Assembly: GCF_003425685.1 (NCBI RefSeq)
Contig: NZ_QJKM01000007.1
Coordinates: 248,001 to 312,000, forward strand
Direction: 5' to 3'
Length of the DNA stretch: 64,000 bases
From: Rhizobium terrae
Lineage (GTDB): Bacteria > Pseudomonadota > Alphaproteobacteria > Rhizobiales > Rhizobiaceae
Numbering within the stretch: the first letter of the stretch is position 1; each line of letters begins with the position of its first letter. Below, in pieces: positions 18,058 to 27,111 of this stretch. The notes under the pieces were generated by a model, which saw nothing but the letters and a program-made list of their open reading frames with translations, was not told where the DNA came from and made no database searches. The position numbers were made by a program, and so were the translations under genes.

Positions 18058-19161
18058 CTATCTCCCCATGGCCTGCTGATAGAGCCGAACGATGGCGGGG
18101 CGCAGCATGTATTCCAGCGCGCCGGCAAACAGGATGACCATGCCCTGGATGACGACGATCATGTCGCGGGTAATCGCCGGCATGTCGAAGGAAAGCTCCG
18201 CGCCGCCCTGGTAGAGAATGCCGAAGAGCAATGCCGAGAGCACGATGCCGGCCGGATGGTTGCGGCCCATCAGCGACACAGCGATGCCGACGAAGCCGGC
18301 GCCGCCGACGAATTCGATCTGCAGGCGGGCCGATGCGCCCATCACGGGGTTCAGCGCCATCATGCCGGCGAGACCACCGGAGATCAGCATGGTGATGATG
18401 ACGATCTTCGAATAACGCATGCCGGCATAAGCCGCGGCCGTCGGGCTGTGGCCGAGCGTGCGCATCTCATAGCCGAGCTTGGTGCGCCAGATCAGCACCC
18501 AGACCAAGAAACACATGACGAGCGCGATCACGAAAGAGAAGTTGAGCGGCGCCGCACCCAGCCGGCCGCCGAACACGCCGATCAACCAGTCGAGCTTCGG
18601 CAATTGTCCGCCCTCTAGAAAGGTGCGGGTTTCCGGTGCCATCTTGCCGGGCACGATCAGCACGCGCACGAGCACGTAGTTCATCAGCGAAGAGACGATG
18701 AAGTTGAACATGATCGTGGTGATGACAATGTGGCTGCCCCGATAGGCTTGCAGCCAGGCGGGGATGGCAGCACAGGCCGCGCCGAAGAGTGCCGCGCCGA
18801 TCACCGCGAACGGCATGGTGACGTACCAGGGTACGTAGCTGTCGAGCGACAGCGCGACGAGCGCGGCGCCGAGGCCGCCGAGATAGGCCTGACCTTCCGA
18901 CCCGATGTTGAACAGGCCGGCATGGATCGCCACCGCCACTGACAGGCCGGTGAAGATGAAGCTCGTCGTGTAAAACAGCGTAAAGCCGATGCCTTCGCCG
19001 CGGCCGAGCGCGCCGATGAGCAGCAGCTGCAGAGCCTCGAAGGGATTCTCGCCGATCAGCCAGACGACAAGGCCGGAGAAAAAGAAGGCGAGGATGAGGT
19101 TGAGGATTGGAATGACGCCGTAATTGATCCAGGCGGGAAGGGGAACGGATGCGGTGCTCAT
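18058..19161 (-). CDS. Nucleoside-type ABC transporter permease (first)
   Basis: This 367-residue membrane protein is a paralog of the next permease, with an extra N-terminal helix. It shows the family signature TGLSVAIHAGLFNIGSEGQA-like stretch (here SVAVAIHAGLFNIGSEGQAY) and EMRTLGHSPTAAAYAGM. The start at 19161 overlaps the ATPase stop by 4 nt. The two permeases probably form a heterodimeric channel for imported nucleosides. Confidence 0.92.
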   Translation of the reverse strand: MSTASVPLPAWINYGVIPILNLILAFFFSGLVVWLIGENPFEALQLLLIGALGRGEGIGFTLFYTTSFIFTGLSVAVAIHAGLFNIGSEGQAYLGGLGAALVALSLDSYVPWYVTMPFAVIGAALFGAACAAIPAWLQAYRGSHIVITTIMFNFIVSSLMNYVLVRVLIVPGKMAPETRTFLEGGQLPKLDWLIGVFGGRLGAAPLNFSFVIALVMCFLVWVLIWRTKLGYEMRTLGHSPTAAAYAGMRYSKIVIITMLISGGLAGMMALNPVMGASARLQIEFVGGAGFVGIAVSLMGRNHPAGIVLSALLFGILYQGGAELSFDMPAITRDMIVVIQGMVILFAGALEYMLRPAIVRLYQQAMGR

Positions 19162-20687
19162 GCGGCGATCCCGGCCATCATCAGCCCCAGCGTCTGTTCT
19201 CCGGCTTCACCGGATTTCTCGCCGACTACCTTGCCGGCGAACATCACCAGGATGCGGTCGGAGAGCGAGCGGATCTCGTCGAGTTCGACCGAAACCAGCA
19301 GCACGGCCTTGCCCGCATCGCGCATCTCGATGATGCGTTTGTGAATGAATTCGATCGCGCCGATATCGACGCCGCGGGTCGGCTGGCCGATGATCAGCAC
19401 ATTCGGATCGCGTTCGATCTCGCGCGCCACGACGATCTTCTGCTGGTTGCCGCCCGAGAAATTTGCCGTCCTCAACCGCGGGTTCGGCGGGCGGATGTCG
19501 TATTTGGCAATCTTCTCCTCCGCATCCTTCCGGACCGCTTCGAGGTTCAGCATCGCGCCGCGGCCGTAACGCTGATCCCGATGATAACCGAGGATCGAAT
19601 TCTCGTATTCCTCGAATTTCAGCACCAGGCCCATGTGGTGGCGGTCTTCCGGGATATGCGCGAGGCCGAGTTCGCGAAGCGCGGCGGGATCGGAACCCGC
19701 GATCGACTTGCCGTCGATCAGGATCTCGCCGGAAGCCGGCTTGCGGATGCCGGCAATCGCTTCCAGCAATTCCGACTGCCCGTTGCCGGCGACGCCCGCA
19801 ATGCCGACGATCTCGCCGGCGCGAACGTCGAAAGACACGTCGTCCACCATGGTCACGCCGCGGCTGTCCTTCACAGTGAGGTTCTTCACCGACAGGAGCA
19901 CCTTGCCCGGATTGGCCTCGCCCTTCTCGACGCGCAGCAGCACCCGCCGGCCGACCATCAGTTCGGCCAGTTCTTCCACCGTCGTCTCGGCGGTCTTGCG
20001 GGTCGCCACCATCTCGCCGCGGCGCATGACCGAGACCGTGTCGGTGATCGCCATGATCTCGCGCAGCTTGTGGGTGATGAGGATAATCGTTTTGCCCTGG
20101 TCGCGCAGCACGCGCAAGACCTTGAAGAGATGATCGGCCTCGGCGGGCGTCAGCACGCCGGTCGGCTCGTCGAGGATCAGGATTTCCGCGCCGCGGTAAA
20201 GCGCCTTCAGGATCTCGACGCGCTGCTGGCTGCCGACCGGCAGTTCCTCGATCACGGCGTCCGGATCGACCTCGAGACCGTAGTCGTCTTCCAGCCGCTT
20301 CAGCTCCCTGCGGGCGCTGGCCACGCCCTTGCGCAACAGCTGGCCGCCTTCCGCCCCGAGCATGACGTTTTCCAGTACGGTGAAATTCTCGACCAGCATG
20401 AAATGCTGGTGGACCATGCCGATGCCGGAGGAAATCGCGGTCTGGCTGTCGCGGATGGTTACCGGCTTGCCGGAAATCCGGATTTCGCCCTGGTCGGCGT
20501 GGTAGAAGCCGTAGAGGATCGACATCAGGGTCGATTTGCCGGCGCCGTTTTCGCCGATGATCCCGTGGATCGAGCCTTTGGCGACGGTCAGGTTGATGTT
20601 CTTGTTGGCATGCACCGCGCCGAACTTCTTGTCGATGCCGACAAGCTCGATCGCAGGCTCAGTCTCTCTCTGAAGGTCGAGGCTCAA
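19158..20687 (-). CDS. Nucleoside-type ABC transporter ATP-binding protein, two ABC domains
   Basis: The 509-residue protein contains two fused ABC domains, as in ribose and BMP-type importers. The first has an intact Walker A (GENGAGKSTLMSIL) and the signature LPVGSQQRVEILKAL. The second has a degenerate Walker A (GVAGNGQSELLEAI) but a good signature (FSGGNQQKIVVARE). It starts with TTG 20687, preceded by an AAGG sequence; no ATG lies nearby. A strong hairpin separates it from the binding-protein gene. Confidence 0.93.
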   Translation of the reverse strand: MSLDLQRETEPAIELVGIDKKFGAVHANKNINLTVAKGSIHGIIGENGAGKSTLMSILYGFYHADQGEIRISGKPVTIRDSQTAISSGIGMVHQHFMLVENFTVLENVMLGAEGGQLLRKGVASARRELKRLEDDYGLEVDPDAVIEELPVGSQQRVEILKALYRGAEILILDEPTGVLTPAEADHLFKVLRVLRDQGKTIILITHKLREIMAITDTVSVMRRGEMVATRKTAETTVEELAELMVGRRVLLRVEKGEANPGKVLLSVKNLTVKDSRGVTMVDDVSFDVRAGEIVGIAGVAGNGQSELLEAIAGIRKPASGEILIDGKSIAGSDPAALRELGLAHIPEDRHHMGLVLKFEEYENSILGYHRDQRYGRGAMLNLEAVRKDAEEKIAKYDIRPPNPRLRTANFSGGNQQKIVVAREIERDPNVLIIGQPTRGVDIGAIEFIHKRIIEMRDAGKAVLLVSVELDEIRSLSDRILVMFAGKVVGEKSGEAGEQTLGLMMAGIAA

Positions 20688-20712
20688 ATGGTCCGCCTTT
20701 CCGGGTCATATG

Positions 20713-20752
20713 AAAAAAGGGCGTATGGCGATTTCCCTCGCCATACGCCCTT
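20713..20752 (-). terminator. Intra-operon hairpin terminator/attenuator after bmp gene
   Basis: A perfect 15-bp stem (AAGGGCGTATGGCGA paired with TCGCCATACGCCCTT, 6-nt loop) is followed by a T run on the minus strand. It lies between the binding protein gene and the ABC ATPase gene. Partial termination here would keep binding protein in excess over the membrane complex. Confidence 0.85.
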
Positions 20753-20764
20753 CTGTCGAATGCC

Positions 20765-21757
20765 TCACTTCGGGCAGGAATTGTTCGTCATGTAGTCGTG
20801 CACCTTGACGGTACCGGCAATGATGTCGGCCTTGGCCTTGTCGACGGCAGCTTGCATCTGCGGCGTGATCAGCGACTTGTTGTTGTTGTCGATGGCCGCC
20901 GCGACGCCGTCCTCCTTGACGCCGAGCGACTGGATGCCGGCGGTGAACTTGTCGTTCTTGAGGTCGTTATAGGCGTTGTAAACGGCGAGATCGACACGCT
21001 TGACCATCGAGGTCAGGACCGAACCCGGATGCAGGTGGTTCTGGTTGGAATCGACGCCGATCGACAGCTTCTTGTTGTCGGCTGCCGTCTGCAGCACGCC
21101 GAGACCGGTCGCGCCGGCTGCCGCGTAGATGACGTCGGCGCCCTGGTCGATCTGGTTCTTGGTGAGTTCGCCGCCGCGAACCGGGTCGTTCCAGGCTGCC
21201 CCCGTGGTGCCCGTCATGTTTTGGAAGACTTGAGCATCGGCCTTGGCGGCCTTGACGCCCTGGACGTAACCACAGCCGAACTTGCGGATCAGGGGGATGT
21301 CCATGCCGCCGATAAAGCCGACCTTGCCGGTCTTCGATGCCATGCCGGCGAGGAGACCGACGAGATAGGAACCTTCTTCTTCCTTATAGAGCACGGAGCG
21401 GACGTTCTTCAGGTCGACGACGGAATCGACGATCACGAACTTGGTGTCCGGATATTCCTTCGCGACCTTTTCCATGGCCGAGGTCCAGGCAAAGGAAACG
21501 GCGACCACGGGGTTGAAGCCGCGGCTCGCGAAGTTGCGGATGGCCTGTTCGCCCTGCGTGTCGTCCTTGGGCTCGAAATCCCGGTAATCGGTTCCGGTTT
21601 CCTTCTTGAACCTTTCGGCCCCGGCAAAGGCGGCCTCGTTGAAGGATTTGTCGAACTTGCCGCCGGTGCCGTAGACCAGCGCCGGCTTGACGTCCGCGGC
21701 AAGCGCGGTGGCCGACATGGCGGCCGTGGCAATGAGGCTCAAAAGGGTTTTCTTCAT
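20765..21757 (-). CDS. BMP-family nucleoside-binding periplasmic protein
   Basis: The 330-residue protein has a Sec signal peptide (MKKTLLSLIATAAMSATALA) and a BMP/PnrA-type periplasmic binding fold: YGTGGKFDKSFNEAAFAGAE, VGFIGGMDIPLIRKFGCGYVQGVKAA and IGVDSNQNHLHPGSVLTSMVK. There is no lipobox Cys, so it is soluble rather than lipidated. It is the first gene of the transporter operon. PnrA relatives bind purine nucleosides; the adjacent catabolic genes agree with that. Confidence 0.93.
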   Translation of the reverse strand: MKKTLLSLIATAAMSATALAADVKPALVYGTGGKFDKSFNEAAFAGAERFKKETGTDYRDFEPKDDTQGEQAIRNFASRGFNPVVAVSFAWTSAMEKVAKEYPDTKFVIVDSVVDLKNVRSVLYKEEEGSYLVGLLAGMASKTGKVGFIGGMDIPLIRKFGCGYVQGVKAAKADAQVFQNMTGTTGAAWNDPVRGGELTKNQIDQGADVIYAAAGATGLGVLQTAADNKKLSIGVDSNQNHLHPGSVLTSMVKRVDLAVYNAYNDLKNDKFTAGIQSLGVKEDGVAAAIDNNNKSLITPQMQAAVDKAKADIIAGTVKVHDYMTNNSCPK

Positions 21758-22115
21758 TGTTCAGCCCTGTTTTTAGCTGTTGGGTCCTCCCGCAAGACCC
21801 GTTCCCCGGGCAGTCTGCGGCCACCTGCCCTTTTTGAGAGGGTCTGGCTCCGGTCACTCTTGCATGGGTTTCGGAAAAATTCACGAGATTTTTTTCAGTT
21901 GGTAAAAAACGGTCAGCCTGCCCAAAACTTCTCCAAACAGGCGAAAAAACTGCACAAACGACCGGCGCGAAGCCGACTTTTTCGGCCATGGGCCACTGGC
22001 AATCCTCTGCCTCGGGCGGCGGAAATGCCCCTCGGATACAATCGCAGTGTAGGGTAGTCCGGTGTGCGTGGCCACGGCGGTTTTTCTCTTCGGAATATCG
22101 CCGCGCAACCCGGTG
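21758..22115 (-). promoter_or_regulatory. Leader and promoter region of the nucleoside transporter operon
   Basis: About 360 nt without a credible gene. On the minus strand, two short GC hairpins lie in the probable 5' leader: GGGCAG/CTGCCC (808-813 with 825-830 of the 21 kb line) and GGGTC/GACCC (782-786 with 796-800). The second ends 25 nt before the bmp ATG. The more distal part is AT-richer, with A runs. I could not assign a known riboswitch class. Confidence 0.4.
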
Positions 22116-22442
22116 TCAGGCGGTGAAGCGGCCCGCGAAATCGGGCTTGCGATACCCGGCCATCCAGAAGAGCAGGGAAAGCGCCAGGAAGATGGCGAAG
22201 GCCGGTTGGGCCAGCACCGGCGCCACCAAGGGGCGCCAGATATCGGCGCTGATATAGGTTTCCGCGTAGATCTCGGCGAGCGTCAGGCTCTCCGGATCGA
22301 GATTGAGCCAGGCGTTTCCGAGGCTTGTCAGTATCAGGGAGGAGGCGGAAACGGACTGGATGGAATCCAGCACGCCCGTTCCGATTGCCGCCACGAGGGC
22401 AAGCGCGCTGACGAGATGAAAGACGAACTGGATGATTCTCAT
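22116..22442 (-). CDS. Hypothetical inner-membrane protein
   Basis: The 108-residue protein has two clear membrane helices, one at the N-terminus (about 5-24) and one near the C-terminus (about 78-97, AFAIFLALSLLFWMAGY). A soluble loop of about 50 residues with several acidic residues lies between them. ATG 22442 has only a modest ribosome binding site. I do not recognise a family. It stands alone between the nucleoside operon promoter region and tRNA-Ser. Confidence 0.7.
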   Translation of the reverse strand: MRIIQFVFHLVSALALVAAIGTGVLDSIQSVSASSLILTSLGNAWLNLDPESLTLAEIYAETYISADIWRPLVAPVLAQPAFAIFLALSLLFWMAGYRKPDFAGRFTA

Positions 22443-22658
22443 CCCGACGATCCGTGCCTTTTGCGCCGATCGGTACTCGGTCGATCGGTGGCCTGACGCT
22501 GGAGATAACCCTGGCTCCGTGATTTGACAACGCCGGTTCGGCAGGTTTCGCGGGCCGCTGTCAAAAATCGTTCAGATTCCGGTTGATCCCTGAGAATTCA
22601 TCGGTATATATCGCGCCCGACCGCTGCTTCGCCTTTTTGCGAACGCAGCCCTTTTCAA

Positions 22659-22748
22659 GGACAGGTGGCCGAGTGGTTGAAGGCGCACGCCTGGAACGCG
22701 TGTATACGTGAAAGCGTATCGAGGGTTCGAATCCCTCTCTGTCCGCCA
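22659..22748 (+). tRNA. tRNA-Ser (anticodon GGA)
   Basis: This 90-nt tRNA has acceptor stem GGACAGG/TCTGTCC (one G-T pair), anticodon loop CTGGAAC with anticodon GGA, a long variable arm typical of tRNA-Ser, the T arm GAGGGTTCGAATCCCTC, and an encoded CCA end. It reads UCC and UCU serine codons. Confidence 0.97.
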
Positions 22749-22844
22749 TTCTCAAAAGTTGAGCTTTCTGACTCTTCCCGCGCCTCGGCTTTGCCGGCTG
22801 CGATGGTGAGACCCGTGCCCCGCCGCTTCGATCCACCGACCCGA

Positions 22845-23678
22845 TCAGTTCGTGCTCTGCTTCGCCTTGCCGTCCTTGTCGGCCAGCTTCGACCACGAGT
22901 TCTGCTGGGAGAGCATGGAGCGAAGATAGGTGACGTTCGCGTCCGCCTGCTGCTGCGACAGTTCCTTGCGGGCGATGTCTTCGGCTTCGGAAAAGCGCCC
23001 CTGCAGGCCGACGACGAGAGCGAGGTTCTGGCGCACCCGGCTGTCGGCGCCCGGCTGGCCGGCGGCGTTGCGCATGTAGGTCTCGGCGGTCTTCAGGTCG
23101 CCGGAAAGCACGTAGGACATGCCGAGATTGGACATGATGCTCGGTTCGTTGGGCTGCGCGTCGAGCGCCATGCGGTATTTCTGGCGGGCCTCGTTCGAGC
23201 GGCCGAGTTGGTCGAGCACGGCGCCTTCCGCCGAATAAAGCCGCCAGTCCGGATGGTCCGGCGTCTGGGCCCGGCTGATCGTCGTGAGCGCCTGTTCGAG
23301 CTGGCCTGCGGCGGCCTGCGCCTTGCCATAGGCGGCGAGCACGTCGCGGTCGGCAGGGTGGGCGATCGCCACCTGTTGCATGACGGCGAGCGCCTGACTG
23401 TTCTTGCCGGTCATGCCCAGCACGTTTGCATATTGCAGCCCGATGTCCCGGTTCTTGGGATCCCGGGCATAGGCTGCGCCGATCGATCTTTCGGCGTTCG
23501 CAAGTTCCACCGCGTTCATGCCCTGCAGGGAGGCCGTCGAAACCTTCGGGATGGAGCCGGTCGTCGCGACGTCGCGCTTGGTGCTGGCGCAACCGGCCAC
23601 CGATGCCAGAAGAAGGAGGAGCGCGGCGGTACGGGCAAGGTGGCTCTTGCGGAAGGTCGAAGCTGCTGGAGCGATCAT
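22845..23678 (-). CDS. tadD: TPR lipoprotein, TadD-like pilus assembly factor
   Basis: The 277 residues start at ATG 23678. A signal with lipobox SVAGC (Cys29) is followed by a short linker and about five TPR units (residues about 60-240). The arrangement and size match TadD, the outer-membrane lipoprotein that helps assemble the Tad secretin. In-frame starts upstream (23729, 23825) would place the lipobox unusually far from the N-terminus. It lies some 14 kb from the cpa operon. The TadD call rests on architecture and on the presence of the pilus locus. Confidence 0.82.
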   Translation of the reverse strand: MIAPAASTFRKSHLARTAALLLLLASVAGCASTKRDVATTGSIPKVSTASLQGMNAVELANAERSIGAAYARDPKNRDIGLQYANVLGMTGKNSQALAVMQQVAIAHPADRDVLAAYGKAQAAAGQLEQALTTISRAQTPDHPDWRLYSAEGAVLDQLGRSNEARQKYRMALDAQPNEPSIMSNLGMSYVLSGDLKTAETYMRNAAGQPGADSRVRQNLALVVGLQGRFSEAEDIARKELSQQQADANVTYLRSMLSQQNSWSKLADKDGKAKQSTN

Positions 23679-23817
23679 GGGCTGGGGTCTCGTTCGGTCC
23701 GGCGCCGCCTTCGAACCGGCGGCAGGCATTAACGCATTTCCACTCCAGCAATAAACTGTTAACCCTAACAGATCGTTAAGGCCAATGATTCCAGACCCTT
23801 CCGAAGGCTGTTTCTCC

Positions 23818-25218
23818 ATGACCATTCCCTACAGCTATATCGACCGCCCTTCTCCGTTCGGCCCGAAGGACGCGCCGGCAAAGACCGTTTACGCCGTAAC
23901 GCCCGCGGATCTGGAGGAGGGTAGATTCGATGCCGCGGTCCTCGCCTGGGCTAGGGCGGCGGGCTTCAAGGCGGAAGCGGGCGCGCTCCTGCTGGTTCCG
24001 GAGGGTGGAACCGGCGACGTGGGCAGCGCCCTCTTCGGCCTCGGCAGCGATCCCGCCGAAGCGCCTTTCATCACCGGCAAGCTTTCGAAAGTCCTGCCGC
24101 CCGGCGACTGGAAGGTCGAAACGACGGCCCTCACGGCGGAGCAGGTCGCCCTGGGCTACGGCCTCGGTGCTTACGGCTTCACGCGCTACAAGTCCGACAA
24201 GCCGAAGGATGTGCGCCTTTCGATCGCCGCTTCGGCCGACGATGCCGATATCCGGCGGCAGCTCGCGGGCGTTTTCCTGGCGCGCGATCTCGTCAACATC
24301 CCGACCAACGAAATGGGGCCGATCGAGCTCGAGGCGGCGTTTCGCGCGCTGGGGGAGCATTACGGCGCCAAAGTCACGTCGATCGTCGGCGAGGACCTGC
24401 TGAAGCAGAACTTTCCGCTGGTCCACACCGTCGGCCGCGCCAGCGCCTCCCAGCCGCGGCTCCTCGAAATGCGCTGGGGTGAGAAGGGTCGCCCGCGCAT
24501 CACGCTGGTCGGCAAGGGCGTCTGCTTCGATACCGGCGGCCTCGACATCAAGGGCGCCGCCAACATGGCGCTGATGAAGAAGGACATGGGCGGCGCGGCG
24601 AACGTCATGGGCCTCGCGCTGATGATCATGGATGCCGGCCTTGCGGTCGATCTTCAGGTTCTCGTGCCGGCGGTCGAGAATTCGATTTCCGGCAATGCCT
24701 TCCGTCCCGGCGATATATACAGGAGCCGCAAGGGCATCACGGTGCAGATCGACAATACCGATGCGGAGGGCCGGCTGATCCTCGCCGATGCGCTTGCCTA
24801 TGCCGATGAAAACCCGCCGGACCTGATGATCGATATGTCGACGCTGACGGGGGCCGCCCGCGTCGCGCTCGGCACGGAGCTCGCGCCCTATTTCACCGAT
24901 GACGAGGCGTTGTCGGGCAAGCTGATGGAGGCCTCCGGGTCCGAGGCCGATCCCATGTGGCGCCTGCCGCTCTGGATGGGTTACGACAAGGATATCCGTT
25001 CCCGCGCCGCCGACATCACCAATTCGCCTTCGGGCGGCATGGCGGGCGCCATCACCGCGGCACTTTTCCTGAAGCGGTTTGTGACGGCCACCAAAAGCTG
25101 GGTGCATTTCGATATCTATGCCTGGGTGACGGCCGACAGGCCGCATGCCCAGGTCGGCGGCGAGGCTTTCGCCATCCGGGCGCTCTACAAGGTGATCCGC
25201 GGCATGGCCGCGAAATAA
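23818..25218 (+). CDS. Leucyl aminopeptidase (M17 family)
   Basis: This 466-residue cytosolic metallopeptidase removes N-terminal residues from peptides. The metal-binding and catalytic motifs are visible: GKGVCFDTGGLDIKG, MKKDMGGAANVMGLA and NTDAEGRLILADAL. ATG 23818 (MTIPYSYIDRPSPFGP) is preferred, with GAAGG upstream. ATG 23785 is a possible alternative that adds 11 residues. It diverges from the TadD-like gene. The N-terminal domain is shorter and different from E. coli PepA, as in rhizobial paralogs. Confidence 0.92.
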   Translation: MTIPYSYIDRPSPFGPKDAPAKTVYAVTPADLEEGRFDAAVLAWARAAGFKAEAGALLLVPEGGTGDVGSALFGLGSDPAEAPFITGKLSKVLPPGDWKVETTALTAEQVALGYGLGAYGFTRYKSDKPKDVRLSIAASADDADIRRQLAGVFLARDLVNIPTNEMGPIELEAAFRALGEHYGAKVTSIVGEDLLKQNFPLVHTVGRASASQPRLLEMRWGEKGRPRITLVGKGVCFDTGGLDIKGAANMALMKKDMGGAANVMGLALMIMDAGLAVDLQVLVPAVENSISGNAFRPGDIYRSRKGITVQIDNTDAEGRLILADALAYADENPPDLMIDMSTLTGAARVALGTELAPYFTDDEALSGKLMEASGSEADPMWRLPLWMGYDKDIRSRAADITNSPSGGMAGAITAALFLKRFVTATKSWVHFDIYAWVTADRPHAQVGGEAFAIRALYKVIRGMAAK

Positions 25219-25270
25219 ACCGGTAAGACCTTCGGCTTAAAATCCGCGGGATTTGAAGCTGAGGGTCGTG

Positions 25271-25621
25271 ATGCCGGTTGAACTGACGGCGACGGAAGCG
25301 CTGGGTCTCTGGCACCGGGTGTCGCTGGAGCAGGTGCGGCATGACGGGCGCGATCTGACATTGCGCCAGATGTCGATCCTGCTGCATATTTACCTCGTGC
25401 CGCCGCCGCACACCGTGCGGGGGCTCGCCGCGACGCTTAGCGTCACCAAGCCGGTCATCACCCGCGCGCTCGACACCATGAGCGAGATGGGCCTGGTGGA
25501 CCGCGAACGCGACGAACGCGACCGCCGCAACGTGGTGATCAAGCGCACGGTGGCCGGCGCGCTTTACCTCGAAAAGCTGGGCGACCTGATCATCAGGGAA
25601 GGGCGCCAGCCAGGACCGTGA
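25271..25621 (+). CDS. MarR-type winged-helix regulator
   Basis: The 116-residue protein starts at ATG 25271 (GAGGG 6 nt upstream); a TTG six codons earlier is less likely. It has a MarR winged-helix core: LTLRQMSILLHIYLVPPPHT, recognition helix TLSVTKPVITRALDTMSEMG and wing DRERDERDRRNVVI. It lacks a long C-terminal dimerisation helix. It lies 1 nt from the next gene (TGACATG), so it is likely co-expressed with the NlpC/P60 hydrolase. Its targets are unknown. Confidence 0.85.
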   Translation: MPVELTATEALGLWHRVSLEQVRHDGRDLTLRQMSILLHIYLVPPPHTVRGLAATLSVTKPVITRALDTMSEMGLVDRERDERDRRNVVIKRTVAGALYLEKLGDLIIREGRQPGP

Positions 25622-25622
25622 C

Positions 25623-26474
25623 ATGACCAAGACACTTGACAGACGCCTGCACGCCTTTCGCCCCGATCTTGCCGACGAGACCCTGAGAGGATCGGTCGAG
25701 GCCGAGACCTTCGTGCGCGGCGAGCCGGCCCGCATCGACGTGCCGGTGGTTCAGCTCCGGCCCGTGCCGGATCTTGCCCGCGGCATCGATACGGAACTTC
25801 TCTTTGGCGAAACCGTGCGGGTCTTCGATCGGGAAAATGGTTTTGCCTGGGTGCAGGCGGATCAGGACGGTTACGTCGGATATCTCCCCGAAACCGCGCT
25901 CGGCGCGCTGGAGGAGCCGACCCATCGCATCGCCGTACCGCGCACGTTCCTCTATCCCGAGGCCGAGCTGCGCAAGCCGCCGCTTGGCGCCCTCTCCATG
26001 GGCAGCCGCGTCACGGTTGCCGGCGAGGCGGAAACCCGCGGAACGAAATATCTGCTGCTCTCGACCGGCGGTGCGGTTGTCGCCCGGCACTGCCTTCCGA
26101 TCGGTGAAACCCTCGGCGAAGACTATGTCTCGGTCGCCGGAAAATTCATCGAGACGCCTTATCTGTGGGGTGGCCGCTCCGGCTTCGGGCTGGATTGCTC
26201 GGCCCTCGTACAGCTTTCGTTGATGATGGTGGGCAGGTCCGCGCCCCGCGATTCCGACATGCTGGCATCCTTCGGTTTTCCCATCACCCGCGAGGAACTT
26301 CGGCGCGGCGATCTCGTTTTCTGGAAAGGCCATGTCGGCATCATGGAGAACGAAGAGACGCTGTTGCATGCCAATGGCCACACGATGAGCGTCGGGCGCG
26401 AAGATTTCGAGGCGGCGGTTCAGCGCATCGGTTGGCTTTACGAACAGCCGACTGGTTATCGTCGTATTGGATAA
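25623..26474 (+). CDS. SH3-NlpC/P60 cell-wall hydrolase
   Basis: The 283-residue protein has two SH3-like segments (about 45-95 and 100-150) followed by an NlpC/P60 cysteine peptidase domain. The probable catalytic triad is Cys192 (FGLDCSALVQ), His237 (GHVGIM) and His249 (LLHANGH). Such enzymes cleave gamma-D-Glu-diaminopimelate bonds in peptidoglycan stem peptides. No signal peptide is seen, so it may act on recycled muropeptides or use another export route. It is coupled to the preceding MarR gene. Confidence 0.9.
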   Translation: MTKTLDRRLHAFRPDLADETLRGSVEAETFVRGEPARIDVPVVQLRPVPDLARGIDTELLFGETVRVFDRENGFAWVQADQDGYVGYLPETALGALEEPTHRIAVPRTFLYPEAELRKPPLGALSMGSRVTVAGEAETRGTKYLLLSTGGAVVARHCLPIGETLGEDYVSVAGKFIETPYLWGGRSGFGLDCSALVQLSLMMVGRSAPRDSDMLASFGFPITREELRRGDLVFWKGHVGIMENEETLLHANGHTMSVGREDFEAAVQRIGWLYEQPTGYRRIG

Positions 26475-26576
26475 GTGCCGATGATCACGCAAACGTGGGC
26501 CCTGGCCCATAGTATCGACCGCTCGCCGTTCATATCTTCGATTCGTCCGCTGGTTTGGTGGATGAGGAGCGAAGTC

Positions 26577-26972
26577 ATGCTCAAGGGTGCATGGATATTG
26601 CCGGCTGTCATGCTCGTGGCGCTCATTCTCGCCGCGCTGTTTCCGGTCGAGCTGTTCGCGGCCGAACGCAATCGCGTCGCCGGACGTGATCGGATCGACT
26701 GGGCGCGGCCGGCTTCGCAGCCGGTGACCGCCTTCAGGGATCTCCCGGGTGTGGTTCCGGAAGCGGAGCGCGTGCGGAAGAACGCCTATACCTGCGAGAC
26801 CGATATCGAATATGTCTACCGTGGCCGCGGCAATTACGAAATCCTCTACGGCGACACGATGCCGACCCGTGTTTATCGCTGCAAAACCGAAAGCGGCGTG
26901 ACCTATACTGGCACCAGAATGCCGAACACCCAATGGGTGCCGGGTCTCAATCCGCATCATCTGCCGCAATAA
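26577..26972 (+). CDS. Hypothetical secreted protein
   Basis: The 131-residue protein starts at ATG 26577, with GAGGAG 7-8 nt upstream. An N-terminal hydrophobic signal (about 5-28) ends near LFAAE. The mature part has two cysteines ([20 protein letters not shown] and [17 protein letters not shown]) and many tyrosines. I do not recognise the family. It stands alone between the NlpC/P60 gene and the leucine operon. Confidence 0.75.
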   Translation: MLKGAWILPAVMLVALILAALFPVELFAAERNRVAGRDRIDWARPASQPVTAFRDLPGVVPEAERVRKNAYTCETDIEYVYRGRGNYEILYGDTMPTRVYRCKTESGVTYTGTRMPNTQWVPGLNPHHLPQ

Positions 26973-27111
26973 GGGCAATCTTTTTTCAAAGACCGTCAGC
27001 CGGAAGACCGTATCTTGCGATCTTGTCACGCCGTCGCTGCGGCCATTGACGGCCTGCATCTTCCGCCCCACAACTTCCCTATCGGATATCGGCGCACCGG
27101 GAGGAGACAAG

